Assembly: GCF_019933155.2 (NCBI RefSeq)
Contig: NZ_CP082944.1
Location: 3,102,001 to 3,166,000, forward strand
DNA from: Metabacillus dongyingensis
Lineage (GTDB): Bacteria; Bacillota; Bacilli; Bacillales; Bacillaceae
DNA length: 64,000 nt
Direction: 5' to 3'
Shown: one piece after another, positions 17,503-26,337 of the stretch
How the letters are laid out: every line of letters begins with the position of its first letter
Numbering within the stretch: position 1 is the first letter of the stretch
Made by a program: the position numbers and the translations under genes
Notes under the pieces: generated by a model
Seen by the model: the letters and a program-made list of their open reading frames with translations, nothing else
What the model was told of the DNA's origin: nothing
The model's database searches: none

Positions 17503-18321
17503 TTAGTTGGCTACTGTATAATCTGCTCCAAGCCATTTGGTGCTCAGTTCAGTCAACGTTCCATCTTTTTTGATTTCCTTTAATGCTCCATCTACTTTAT
17601 CCCTAATTTCCGTGTCGCCTTTTTGAAGTAAAAAGAACACTTTTGAATTAGATAATGCTGGACCGACGACTTTTTGCTGTGCATCTGCAGCATCATTTAG
17701 AAAATCAACTGCAAATGGAGTGCTGATGGTTGCATCTGCTCTTCCCGTTTTAAGCTGCGTTTTTGTATCATCTGATCCTTGCCCAGAATAAACAATATTG
17801 ATTTTTCCGCCATTCTCTTTATTGTACTTTTCAATCAGTACGGCAGAATTGCTTGTCGCACCAACAATCACTTTCTTTCCTGCTAGATCCTTAACGGACT
17901 TAATGTCCTGATTATCTTGATGAACGACAACATTGAGAGGAAACACATTATAAGGTTCATTGTTGAATAAAAATTTTTCCTTCCTTTCTTCATTGACTTC
18001 CATTTGGTGGGCAATAAGATCAATTTTTTTAGTCTCAAGGCTTAACAGCAGATTTGAAAACTCCATCGTTTTGAACTCAAATTCATAATCTGGGAGACGT
18101 TTATCAATTTCACGGACTAGCTCTACGTCATATCCTGTTAGTCTTCCTTTGTCATCCAAGAAGCAAATGTTAGGAAACTGTGTACCTGTCCCCACTATAA
18201 TTTTCTTCACTTCATTCTCAGCCTCTACTTTGCCGCCAGATGCCTTGTCAGAGGTAGAACCGCATCCTGTAAGGAAAATTCCTAACGCAATTATGGCTGC
18301 ACTTATATTAAGTTTTTTCAT
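17503..18321 (-). CDS. tcyJ: Cystine/S-compound-binding lipoprotein
   Basis: 272 residues with lipobox LTGC at Cys20 and family 3 binding-protein sequence (KIIVGTGTQFPNICFLDD, GYDVELVREIDKRLPDYEF). First transporter gene of the operon, 24 bases from tcyK. It binds cystine or S-alkyl/sulfo-cysteine outside the cell. Upstream neighbour cmoI is 86 bases away with no terminator seen. Confidence 0.88.
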   Translation of the reverse strand: MKKLNISAAIIALGIFLTGCGSTSDKASGGKVEAENEVKKIIVGTGTQFPNICFLDDKGRLTGYDVELVREIDKRLPDYEFEFKTMEFSNLLLSLETKKIDLIAHQMEVNEERKEKFLFNNEPYNVFPLNVVVHQDNQDIKSVKDLAGKKVIVGATSNSAVLIEKYNKENGGKINIVYSGQGSDDTKTQLKTGRADATISTPFAVDFLNDAADAQQKVVGPALSNSKVFFLLQKGDTEIRDKVDGALKEIKKDGTLTELSTKWLGADYTVAN

Positions 18322-18407
18322 ATTTTTCTCCTGTTTGATTTAGTAGAAGTAATCAGTTACCCAGTCCTTTTAATCTAAAATTAATAAATTTATATATTTC
18401 TTCAGCC

Positions 18408-18680
18408 TTATCTAACCGTAATATCTCTTCCGGCAATCAGACTTTCTATTAGAGTGAAATCTTTTTCGATTACGCCCCGGAAAGTATAATTAAAACCAAT
18501 TTCAACTACAGGTACGTGGCGAATGCCATACTTAAGTTCAAGAATATCTCTCAGATGGTCTTTTCCTTCTACATCAACCACTGTGTACTCATACTCATTT
18601 TTTCCGAAAAATTCTTTTATCTCATCGCAATAGTGACATCCTTTTCTGCTCCATAAAATAATCTTGCTTTGCTGTGTCAT
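18408..18680 (-). CDS. cmoI: Glutaredoxin-like redox protein
   Basis: 90 residues from ATG 18680 (GGAGG seven bases upstream); the frame opens earlier at 18728 but lacks a ribosome site. Thioredoxin fold with redox motif CHYC in RKGCHYCDE and cis-Pro in RHVPVVE. Counterpart of B. subtilis YtnI (CmoI), co-transcribed with the cmo monooxygenases. A reductive step in S-(2-succino)cysteine or S-alkylcysteine breakdown is likely; the precise reaction is not visible here. Confidence 0.82.
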   Translation of the reverse strand: MTQQSKIILWSRKGCHYCDEIKEFFGKNEYEYTVVDVEGKDHLRDILELKYGIRHVPVVEIGFNYTFRGVIEKDFTLIESLIAGRDITVR

Positions 18681-18699
18681 GGTAATCCTCCCTACGAAT

Positions 18700-19200
18700 T
18701 TAAAGATTTTGTGATAATTCATGAACAAGTTCCTTTTTCAAAAACACGCCTTTTCCTTCTTCTCCGTAGTCCCTTTCGTAAAATCGGACGTAACCATTTC
18801 TCTCATACATTTCAATTAACCAAGGATGACGATCTGAAGTTCCAAGTGCAACTGCCTTTGCATTTAAACGGTCTCTTAATATGTCCTCTTCAACATACTG
18901 CAATATCCTTTTTCCATATCCCTTTCCTTTAAATTCTGTATCCACTGCAAACCACCAAACACATGGAAGATCCGTAATTTCTTCAAATCGTCTGATTGTA
19001 ATCGTTGATACAATCGATTGGTCTACTTCTAAAACATAACAAGTGTGCTGTATGATGTTTTGCTTTACGAGCTCTAAATCTGCTGTAGCTGCAGGAAATT
19101 TAATGTTCAGCTTTCTAATAGGTTCATAGGCTCTCAGTGTCAATCCCAAGAGCTCTTCTGCATCTTCGAGTCTCGCTAATCTATATATATGACTCATCAT
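18700..19200 (-). CDS. snaA: GNAT acetyltransferase, S-alkyl-cysteine N-acetyltransferase
   Basis: 166 residues. GNAT fold with acetyl-CoA loop [17 protein letters not shown] and the C-terminal [20 protein letters not shown]. In B. subtilis the equivalent YtmI (SnaA) acetylates S-modified cysteines as the first catabolic step. Its start overlaps the end of cmoJ by four bases (ATGA), showing tight coupling. In B. subtilis it heads the operon; here it is third. Confidence 0.82.
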   Translation of the reverse strand: MMSHIYRLARLEDAEELLGLTLRAYEPIRKLNIKFPAATADLELVKQNIIQHTCYVLEVDQSIVSTITIRRFEEITDLPCVWWFAVDTEFKGKGYGKRILQYVEEDILRDRLNAKAVALGTSDRHPWLIEMYERNGYVRFYERDYGEEGKGVFLKKELVHELSQNL

Positions 19201-20549
19201 TTCACCCCTGTATTCAATTGCTCTGCTTGATTTATGGATGTCGTATATCTGTTTTCAGGTTTTTTAAGGCCCAAATTTCCCCGGAGGGTGTCTTTCTCAT
19301 ATTCATTTCGGAAGAGGCCTCTATTCTGCAAAATAGGGACAACTTCGTTTGCAAAATCATCTAAACCGTCAGGCATGACAGCACTTCCAATCATAAAACC
19401 ATCTGCAGCTCCTTCTTCAAACCACCTTTGAATCAGGTTTGCAATTTTTATAGGTGTACCCGTAAACTGACTCTTGGGTGTTGTCACTCTCAATGCAACC
19501 TCACGGAGTGTCAGATTTTCTTCTTTAGCCATTTTTTTAATCCGGTCTGTCGTACTCTGAAAGCTGTTTTTACCGATATCGCCTAACTCCGGAAACGGAT
19601 CATCCAAAGGAAACTTTGAAAAATCGTAATGATCAAAAAATCTTCCTAAATAATCAATCGCATTTTCAATGGTTACTAAACTTGCAATCTCCCGGTATTT
19701 CTTCTCCGCTTCCTCTTCCGTCCTTCCAATGATTGGACTAATTCCAGGGAAGATTAGTATGTCATCAGCAGCTCTCCCATGTTCCACTGCTTTTTGTTTT
19801 ACTTTTTGATAGAATTCTTTTGCCTGTTCAATTGATTCATGTCCAGTAAACACAGCATCTGCCTCTTTAGCGGCTAAGTTAATGCCAGCTTCCGACGAGC
19901 CTGCTTGAAAAACGACTGGATGCCCTTGCTTGGACCGGTCTATATTCAGCGGTCCTGCAATAGAGAAATATTCACCCTCATAATTGATGCGGTGCAATTT
20001 ATCAGGATTAAAAAATACACCGGATTCTTTATCTCTTATAAAAGCATCGTCTTCCCAGGAATCCCATAATCCTCTTATTACTTCCAGGTATTCTCCTGCA
20101 ATTTTATAGCGATCAGCATGAGTTGGATGTACTTTTTTGCTGTAATTTAAGGCTGAGCCTTCAAGCGGTGATGTAACAGCATTCCATCCTGCACGGCCGT
20201 CGCTTATTTTATCCAGAGATGCGAATTGTCTGGCTACGGTATATGGTTCGCTGTATGAAGTGGAAAGTGTTCCTACTAAACCTATACGCGAAGTAACAGA
20301 AGCAAGACTTGAAAGAATGGTGATTGGTTCAAAACGATTCAAAAAGTGAGGCAGAGATTTTTCATTTATAAACAGTCCATCTGCAATAAATATTAGATCA
20401 AACTTTGCATCTTCTGCTTTTACCGCCATTTCTTTATAAAACTGGAAATTCACACTGGCATCTGCAGTTGCATTTGGGTGCCTCCAAGAAGACATGTTGC
20501 CTCCTGCACCGTGTAATAGGGCGCCTAGTTTTAATTGTTTTATCGTCAT
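19197..20549 (-). CDS. cmoJ: FMN-dependent monooxygenase, NtaA/SnaA/DszA family
   Basis: 450 residues, class C flavin monooxygenase of the luciferase-like superfamily ([50 protein letters not shown]). B. subtilis YtnJ (CmoJ) oxygenates N-acetyl S-modified cysteines to free cysteine, using reduced FMN. Overlaps cmoO and snaA by four bases each. Its C-terminus resembles the orphan fragment at 21907-22029, so a related second copy once existed nearby. Confidence 0.87.
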   Translation of the reverse strand: MTIKQLKLGALLHGAGGNMSSWRHPNATADASVNFQFYKEMAVKAEDAKFDLIFIADGLFINEKSLPHFLNRFEPITILSSLASVTSRIGLVGTLSTSYSEPYTVARQFASLDKISDGRAGWNAVTSPLEGSALNYSKKVHPTHADRYKIAGEYLEVIRGLWDSWEDDAFIRDKESGVFFNPDKLHRINYEGEYFSIAGPLNIDRSKQGHPVVFQAGSSEAGINLAAKEADAVFTGHESIEQAKEFYQKVKQKAVEHGRAADDILIFPGISPIIGRTEEEAEKKYREIASLVTIENAIDYLGRFFDHYDFSKFPLDDPFPELGDIGKNSFQSTTDRIKKMAKEENLTLREVALRVTTPKSQFTGTPIKIANLIQRWFEEGAADGFMIGSAVMPDGLDDFANEVVPILQNRGLFRNEYEKDTLRGNLGLKKPENRYTTSINQAEQLNTGVK

Positions 20550-21583
20550 TCAGTTCCCACCTTTGTCAAAAATTTATCTGAATCCACATCTCCTTCTGTA
20601 AAAGCTTCACCTAAAAGTGAAAAACTTTTTTGTTTAGCCTCAACATCCACTAGAGGGGTTGAAACAATGATTTCATTTATCCCCAGACTGTTTTGCAATT
20701 CTAAAACCTGTCTTCTTACCGTTGCTTTTGAACCGTATATAATTGCGGCAACTTGTTCTTCTATGGAGTAAGATTCACCAGCCTGTTCTGCAAATTTTTC
20801 TGCTTGTTCAATGCTTTTAACCGTTACATGTCGTCCGCTTTCCAGATTTACTCTTATCAATTTACTCTCACCCCTGAGATTTTCTGCTTCACGATCCGTA
20901 TCCGCAACTATGATAGATAACGCTAAATGAAAGTCTTGATTGTTACCTCCCCCATTAAGGTAGGCTTGCAGTGATTTTTTCAGTTCATTTGGATCACCGT
21001 TAATAAATTGTGCATAAACGAATGAAATGTTCAATTCTGCTGCTAACTTCGCACTATTCTCACTGGCTCCCAGGAGAAAAAGATGCGCTGGTTCAGGAGG
21101 AATAGGATAAGCTTTCACACCGTATAGCTCGTGTTTCTCATGTAAGCTGTTATGCATGAGACTTTTTAAATCACTTAATTTCTCTTGAATGCTTTGACCA
21201 CCTTTCAAAAGATTTTGCTGAAGCGCTCTTGTGGAAAGGGGCAGGCCGCCCGGAGCTTTTCCTATTCCCAAATCCACTCTTCCTGGAGCTAAAGATGACA
21301 AAACGTTGAAGATTTCAGCGACTTTATATGGACTATAATGTTGAAGCATAACTCCGCCAGAACCTATTCGAATCTGTTTGGTTTTTGCCAGAAGGTAGGA
21401 AATGAGAGCTTCTGGCGCAGAGCCAGCTAATTCCTCTGAATTATGATGCTCAGATACCCAAAAACGGTGATAACCCCATTTCTCTGCAAGTATTGCCAGA
21501 TCCACTGTTTGTTTTAACGCATCTGCTGCTGTATCATTTTCTCCAATCGGACTTTGATCAAGAATGCTCAATTTTATTGACAC
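20546..21583 (-). CDS. cmoO: Luciferase-like monooxygenase, first gene of the sulfur operon
   Basis: 345 residues. Luciferase-like flavin enzyme with N-terminal [38 protein letters not shown] and [20 protein letters not shown], close to B. subtilis YtmO (CmoO). It probably oxidises sulfur compounds with reduced flavin. First gene after a sigma-A promoter, an unusual RNA motif and a terminator (21671-21729), so operon entry is probably controlled by attenuation. A GGGGGAAG ribosome site precedes the ATG. Confidence 0.85.
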   Translation of the reverse strand: MSIKLSILDQSPIGENDTAADALKQTVDLAILAEKWGYHRFWVSEHHNSEELAGSAPEALISYLLAKTKQIRIGSGGVMLQHYSPYKVAEIFNVLSSLAPGRVDLGIGKAPGGLPLSTRALQQNLLKGGQSIQEKLSDLKSLMHNSLHEKHELYGVKAYPIPPEPAHLFLLGASENSAKLAAELNISFVYAQFINGDPNELKKSLQAYLNGGGNNQDFHLALSIIVADTDREAENLRGESKLIRVNLESGRHVTVKSIEQAEKFAEQAGESYSIEEQVAAIIYGSKATVRRQVLELQNSLGINEIIVSTPLVDVEAKQKSFSLLGEAFTEGDVDSDKFLTKVGTE

Positions 21584-21670
21584 ACTTTCTTCCCCCCTTG
21601 TTTATTTCTTTTCCTCACAGCCCTATTTAATGTGCCTCTAGAAGTCCAGTCAGCAAAAGAAGCTGCAAAA

Positions 21671-21707
21671 AAGGCCCCCCAGATAAGAATGCATATCTTA
21701 TCTGGGG
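21671..21707 (-). terminator. Leader terminator of the cmo-sna-tcy operon
   Basis: Minus strand: CCCCAGATAAG pairs with CTTATCTGGGG, followed by GGCC and TTTTTT. The GGC at the 3' end of the motif at 21709-21729 can extend this stem by pairing with GCC, so motif and full terminator compete. Confidence 0.85.
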
Positions 21708-21708
21708 C

Positions 21709-21729
21709 GCCTCCGGTTGACCAGTGGGC
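21709..21729 (-). promoter_or_regulatory. Conserved RNA hairpin motif, copy A
   Basis: On the minus strand: outer stem GCC/GGC, a CA-versus-A internal loop, inner stem CTGG/CCGG, loop TCAA. Copy B at 23252-23272 has the same layout with compensating changes (GCT/GGC, CTGG/CCAG, loop ATAA). In both copies the 3' GGC belongs to the next terminator. It matches no riboswitch or antiterminator class I can name. Confidence 0.6.
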
Positions 21730-21783
21730 AATTCTTTATTCTTTCAATTCTTTAAATTATGAAATTTAAGATCCATTGAAAGA

Positions 21784-21812
21784 ATATTATTCTTATTTTT
21801 CCGATAAATCAA
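21784..21812 (-). promoter_or_regulatory. Sigma-A promoter of the cmo-sna-tcy operon
   Basis: TTGATT (21807-21812), 17-bp spacer, TAATAT (21784-21789). The leader before the motif can fold TTCAAT/ATTGAA and TTAAATT/AATTTAA into one long hairpin. Confidence 0.75.
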
Positions 21813-21906
21813 GTTGGTTTTATAAAAATATTTTCGGACTATACAAAGGTCTACTAATCAAGATAAAAAGTCAGCTGTTTCCTGTTCTTCCTTGTTCTGC
21901 GTTTTT

Positions 21907-22029
21907 TCACGCAAACTGATTTTCCGGAAATTCCAGACCTAAGCTCTCTCGAAGAGTGACACCTTCATACTCCGATCGAAATAAACCCCTTTCTTGAAGA
22001 ATAGGAACAGCTAATTCTATAAAGTAATC
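21907..22029 (-). pseudogene. C-terminal fragment of a second cmoJ-type monooxygenase
   Basis: Minus-strand frame DYFIELAVPILQERGLFRSE continuing to LGLEFPENQFA and a stop. It aligns with the end of CmoJ ([19 protein letters not shown]...). The rest of the gene is gone. It lies between the metQ-type gene and the cmo promoter. Confidence 0.75.
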
Positions 22030-22069
22030 AGTTGTCTATAGTCCATCGATAAAGAGTCTTTATTAATTA

Positions 22070-22912
22070 TTAATTATTTATGATTTCTTCAACCGGTTTT
22101 TTTACTGGGATTTTGGTTCCGCCAAATTCCTTCTTTATGAATTCCTGAACTTCTTTCGAATGATATATACTGCTTAATTTTTTAAAATTTTCATTTTTTT
22201 CGTTTTCTTTTTGAGTAACAAGAATATTAATATTTGCCTGTGTATCTTGATTGACCTCTTCATGGTAAATAGAATCTTTAATAGAATTCAATCCAGCATC
22301 AAGAGCAATGCTGTTTCCAATTAAGGAGGCATCTACATCGGGAAGAGACCGCGCTGTAGATGATCCGTCTACTGGAACAAATTTAATATTTTTCGGGTTT
22401 TCTACAATATCTTGAATCGTTCCAAATGAATCAAAATCATCCTTTAACGTAATGACACCTGCATTTCGCAATACGCGTAGAGCTCGAGCTGTATTTGCCG
22501 GATCATTAGGAATGGCTATTCCAGCATTTTCCGGAATTTCTTCAAGTGACTTCAAGCGTTTAGAATAAATACCCATTGGTTCTAAATAAGTTGTTGCTAT
22601 TGCGGCTAAATCTGCATTTTTACTTTTCACATAATCTTGAAAATATGATAGTGATTGAAAAGCATTTACATCAAGGATTCCGTCATTTGTAGCCTCATTA
22701 ATTTGCAGGCCGTCATTAAATTCTTTTACTTCAATCTCAATTCCGGCTTCTTTGGCTGCTTTTGATTTTGAAATAAAGTTCCATACTTGAGCATCTGATC
22801 CAGATGAACCTACGACAATTTTGTTGTTTTCAGATGCATTTGAGTTTATGTTGCATCCTGATAAAATAATGAATATGATTCCGGCTAGAAGTGTAATCGA
22901 TAATTTTTTCAT
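22070..22912 (-). CDS. metQ: MetQ/NlpA-family substrate-binding lipoprotein
   Basis: 280 residues with lipobox LSGC (Cys20) and the NlpA pattern (KIVVGSSGSDAQVWNFI, FNDGLQINEATNDGILDVNAFQ, AIPNDPANTARALRVL). It binds methionine or a related sulfur amino acid for an ABC importer. No metN or metI gene is adjacent, so it is an orphan binding protein or the rest of the operon was lost. Transcription is preceded by a SAM-I riboswitch and a further motif/terminator pair, which fits control by methionine status. The symbol reflects the family; the ligand is not proven. Confidence 0.8.
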   Translation of the reverse strand: MKKLSITLLAGIIFIILSGCNINSNASENNKIVVGSSGSDAQVWNFISKSKAAKEAGIEIEVKEFNDGLQINEATNDGILDVNAFQSLSYFQDYVKSKNADLAAIATTYLEPMGIYSKRLKSLEEIPENAGIAIPNDPANTARALRVLRNAGVITLKDDFDSFGTIQDIVENPKNIKFVPVDGSSTARSLPDVDASLIGNSIALDAGLNSIKDSIYHEEVNQDTQANINILVTQKENEKNENFKKLSSIYHSKEVQEFIKKEFGGTKIPVKKPVEEIINN

Positions 22913-22987
22913 TTTTGTTTTCTCCCTTTTTCAATTTTTTTTAATCCTTAATATTGCGAGTTCTCACCGCCCATCAAAAATTGCGTA

Positions 22988-23150
22988 AAATAAAAACCCT
23001 TTCTAAAATAAGAAAGAGTTTCGGATTAAACGAATATCTCATCTTATCTTTCAAGCACTTTCATGCTTGCTGGAATTAGCACAGTACTTTTATATAAGCC
23101 TGTTGCCGAGGTTTCATAGGGCCATTCCCTCCACCTCTCTAAATAAGAAT
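22988..23150 (-). ncRNA. SAM-I riboswitch (S-box) with terminator
   Basis: Minus strand: TCTTAT...ATAAGA closing stem, AGAGAGGTGGAGGGAATGGC, the conserved CGGCAACAGG, GTGCTAATTCC and the final stem GCTTGAAAGATAAG; all are hallmarks of the S-box. The expression platform is an AAACTCTTTCT/AGAAAGGGTTT terminator (22995-23020) followed by U. It should switch the metQ-type gene off when SAM is abundant. Confidence 0.95.
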
Positions 23151-23211
23151 ATATGTTTTTTTCATCCATTAATGGATTCATCACTCCTTAATTAATCATG
23201 TTAAATGAACG

Positions 23212-23256
23212 AAAGGCTTCCATCTCAAGTTCTCAGGGTACTTGAGTGAAAGCCTC
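23212..23256 (-). terminator. Upstream leader terminator ahead of the SAM riboswitch
   Basis: Minus strand: AGGCTT...CTCAAGT pairs with ACTTGAG...GAAGCCT, followed by a short, imperfect T tract (TTTCGTTC). The first AGGC of the stem is the 3' arm of the motif at 23252-23272. Confidence 0.65.
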
Positions 23257-23272
23257 TGGTTATCCAGTGAGC
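23252..23272 (-). promoter_or_regulatory. Conserved RNA hairpin motif, copy B
   Basis: Minus strand: outer stem GCT/GGC, internal CA/A, inner stem CTGG/CCAG, loop ATAA. Same architecture as copy A at 21709-21729, differing at paired positions in a way that keeps pairing. It lies about 25 bases past the likely transcription start and is followed by a terminator, then by the SAM riboswitch. Confidence 0.6.
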
Positions 23273-23299
23273 GCTGTAATTGAAAAATTTGTTAATATT

Positions 23300-23328
23300 A
23301 AATTAATACAATAAATCATATGTGTCAA
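23300..23328 (-). promoter_or_regulatory. Sigma-A promoter of the metQ-type transcript
   Basis: TTGACA (23323-23328), 17-bp spacer, TAATTT (23300-23305). Confidence 0.7.
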
Positions 23329-23565
23329 GTCGGAATTAAAAATAATAATTACTTTCTATACTGCATTGATTAAATCAATTATGCCTAATACACATTGTAA
23401 TTACTGTTTATTTCTTGTATTTATTAAGGGCATAAAAATTTATTCCTAATAACATTGCAATTCTTATCTCCTCCCAAAATTCTCTCTTTGAAAAATAGGA
23501 AAAAGAAAAATTGGTTTATTCATATTTACTCACATCAAGGTTGATTTAACTTTCTATTTGTTAAT

Positions 23566-23633
23566 AAAAAAGACACCCCTATTTTTTGCTGCGTTGAAGG
23601 TAACTTCACGTGCAAATAGAAGAGTGTCTTTTT
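23566..23633 (-). terminator. Terminator of the mng operon
   Basis: AAAAAGACAC and GTGTCTTTTT form the outer stem with further pairing inside, including a GTGAAG/CTTCAAC hairpin. T tracts occur on both strands, so it may be bidirectional. Confidence 0.8.
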
Positions 23634-23653
23634 GAAAAACTATCAAACTGCTT

Positions 23654-26263
23654 TTAAAAAAGAATCGTTTTCACTTGATTTGTTTTAATTTTCGATTGTA
23701 CTTTATTTTCTTCCACCTCTATAACTTCAGAACATTTTTCATTAAGATTTGCCGTATATGCTTGTTGAATAGAACGGTTTATTTTAAATGAAACGACCTT
23801 TTCTTCGTCGGTTGGATTATAGAAACGCAATACGAATTGATCATCCTTTTCGGCTTTCTTCAAAGTACTTAAAACAGAATCCTGATGTACTTCTTTTATA
23901 AAGCTGAAAGAGGCCGGCGTTTTAACATCCGCTGTATTAAGTTTCATTGCATTAAATGGAATTTTGTTATAGAGATCAATTGGTGTTAAGTACTCTTTAG
24001 CCATCCGTGCAGCATTAGCTTTTAATGCAGATTGCTGATGTGTAACAATCGCAAACTCTAACGTTAGTTTTCCAAGCATTTGTGAGTCTGGAGTAGGTAA
24101 TTTAATTCCAGAAGGACGGCCCGGCCTTCTGAGCAGTTCTTCCTTACCCAGCACTCCTACACCTCTGAACAAGGTTATAGCAATTGTGTCGTATGCTTCA
24201 CCGACAATCTCATACTCTCTTGTACTATTTGTTAGTACACTCACACCATATGCTTCATTGGATAGACTAACAAAACTTAACATTGGATAAATGGAATCTG
24301 GACGTTCATCCCATTCTTCCTGCTCCCAAATATCCATTGCACTATCGTAAACATCACGTTTCAAACAACCAAATTGGTTATCAGATACAGAAAATGCTGA
24401 AGCAATTCCCGTTGGAATTAACGCTCTTAAACGATGATCTTTAGCGTGATTATCTATCTCAAGCTTGATTTCAATAATTGGCTTGTGATTTGGAATGGTG
24501 AGTTTAATATGCACATCTGCAGAGCTATCTAAAATATGATCTTTTCTCTTATTTAGATCTTCTGGAATTGCAAGGGTATAACGAATATCTATAGTAGCCT
24601 CATACTGCCCCTGTTTAATTTCAACGTCCGCCTTTACGTTGTTACTATAGATTAGCGTTTCATCTCTTAATGGAGAAAAGTCATATTCATCTCCATCATC
24701 CCCTCCATCTTCAAGTAACAGAACATCGTTGAAGGTCTTGTTTAACTTCTTATCAAAAATATTCAACGAACCATTTGAATTTACGCTGATTTCGTAGAAA
24801 TCTGTTGTAACTTCACTTTTTGGAGAAATTGAATTTTTCATTTCCCCATCATTTTCAACTATAAAATAGGTTTTATAGCCTAATGCAGGAAATTGGTCTT
24901 TTAATTGAACGGTATATTTAATAAAGGGATCATAGTTTCCGTAATGAACGATTTGACGGTCAATTAACCCAGGATCAATAACAACGCTGTCTATTACTTC
25001 AAACTCAATTTCCTTTGACATTTCATCAATTAACTTAAAGGACTTTAATTTTGTAGTAACTTCTGTTGTAATGACTTCCTCCCGATCATAGGGAAGTAAG
25101 TTAAAAGCAGAAAGACGATCATAATTCCATTCTGTATCTACTGAATCAACAATTTTTCTCTTATAGAAGCTGATAAGTTGATCGACTTTTTCTTCTGCAA
25201 GAAAAAATCGGTTAACAATTTCTTGATGGACTTTATCTGAGCAGCAGCATCCTATACTGTCATGCGCATGATTTTTCATAATTTCTTTCCAAATAAGTTC
25301 TATTAGACCGTGATGATATTCAAAACCTAGGCTGTACGCAAGAGTTGCAAGTGGTTCTAATATGTTTGTGAGCTTATTTTCAATTCTTGCATTGGCAGCT
25401 TTAATATCCATGCGTGTGGAATAAATACTTCGGTGAACGCGTGAATACTTTCCATCTATAAATTCACCCTGCAGTGTAGGAAGTTCCTCATTTTTTTCTA
25501 ATTCACCAAAGATGTTTTCATATTTGCTCAAGAAAAACTCGCGGTCTGGGTACATTGCCTGCAGTTTATCCATAACAGTAAAGATATTTTTTTGAATAGG
25601 CATTTGATCATGACCATTTGGCAAAATGATATTCTCTGTCGTAGCACCGTGATCTAACACCTTAAAATACTTATCAATACGTTCTTGAAGCTTTTGTTCA
25701 TCCTCCGGCAAATACTTTCCAATCGCGTATCCTAGAGGAAATAATTGTACCAGAACTTTAGAACCTTCATCTGTTTCCCAATAGAATTCCGTTTTGTCTG
25801 TGCCGTGACGTTCAGTAGCCCCTCGCCAAAAAATCGAATACTTAATATCAAAACCATTTAAAATTTGCGGCATTTGTGAAGATTGTCCAAAGGAATCTGG
25901 AAGGTATCCGATTTTCATGTGACTCCCGAACTCTTCACAATCTTTTATTCCATATAATAAATTTCGTACAATCGATTCTCCGCCAACCACCATCTCGTCT
26001 GTTTGTGTATACCATGGTCCAATGATCAGCTTTCCTTTTTGAACTAGACTTTTGACTCTTTCCTTACTTTCCGGCTTAACAGCAAAGTAATCCTCTAAAA
26101 TTGACGTTTGACCATCTAGTACATAGTGTGGATAATCTGGATTATTTTCTAGCATCTCCATTATTTCTTCCATATTGTTAACCAAAAGAATTCTAGATTC
26201 TTCCGTTGAAAAATACCATTCTCTGTCCCAATGCATATGTGGAACGATATGAACTTTTGTCAT
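23654..26263 (-). CDS. mngB: Alpha-mannosidase, glycoside hydrolase family 38
   Basis: About 869 residues, full length for MngB. The start is the ATG at 26263, six bases after GGAGG; the TTG at 26275 overlaps that site. N-terminal HMHWDREWY (zinc ligands His9 and Asp13), GPWYTQTDEMVVGGES, and GYLPDSFGQSSQMPQIL containing the likely catalytic Asp. In E. coli MngB cleaves phosphorylated mannosylglycerate imported by MngA to mannose-6-phosphate and glycerate. The adjacent PTS permease supports the same role here. Other alpha-mannosides are possible substrates. Confidence 0.85.
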   Translation of the reverse strand: MTKVHIVPHMHWDREWYFSTEESRILLVNNMEEIMEMLENNPDYPHYVLDGQTSILEDYFAVKPESKERVKSLVQKGKLIIGPWYTQTDEMVVGGESIVRNLLYGIKDCEEFGSHMKIGYLPDSFGQSSQMPQILNGFDIKYSIFWRGATERHGTDKTEFYWETDEGSKVLVQLFPLGYAIGKYLPEDEQKLQERIDKYFKVLDHGATTENIILPNGHDQMPIQKNIFTVMDKLQAMYPDREFFLSKYENIFGELEKNEELPTLQGEFIDGKYSRVHRSIYSTRMDIKAANARIENKLTNILEPLATLAYSLGFEYHHGLIELIWKEIMKNHAHDSIGCCCSDKVHQEIVNRFFLAEEKVDQLISFYKRKIVDSVDTEWNYDRLSAFNLLPYDREEVITTEVTTKLKSFKLIDEMSKEIEFEVIDSVVIDPGLIDRQIVHYGNYDPFIKYTVQLKDQFPALGYKTYFIVENDGEMKNSISPKSEVTTDFYEISVNSNGSLNIFDKKLNKTFNDVLLLEDGGDDGDEYDFSPLRDETLIYSNNVKADVEIKQGQYEATIDIRYTLAIPEDLNKRKDHILDSSADVHIKLTIPNHKPIIEIKLEIDNHAKDHRLRALIPTGIASAFSVSDNQFGCLKRDVYDSAMDIWEQEEWDERPDSIYPMLSFVSLSNEAYGVSVLTNSTREYEIVGEAYDTIAITLFRGVGVLGKEELLRRPGRPSGIKLPTPDSQMLGKLTLEFAIVTHQQSALKANAARMAKEYLTPIDLYNKIPFNAMKLNTADVKTPASFSFIKEVHQDSVLSTLKKAEKDDQFVLRFYNPTDEEKVVSFKINRSIQQAYTANLNEKCSEVIEVEENKVQSKIKTNQVKTILF

Positions 26264-26337
26264 GATGTCCTCCAATTACGATGTATTTGTATATCACTTA
26301 AGCAACTTAAGTGCGATAGATTATAACCGCCAAAAAT

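Noticed and set aside
21671..21729. SAM-I or T-box in front of cmoO
   Set aside because: The hallmark S-box and T-box sequences are absent; only the new motif and a terminator are visible.
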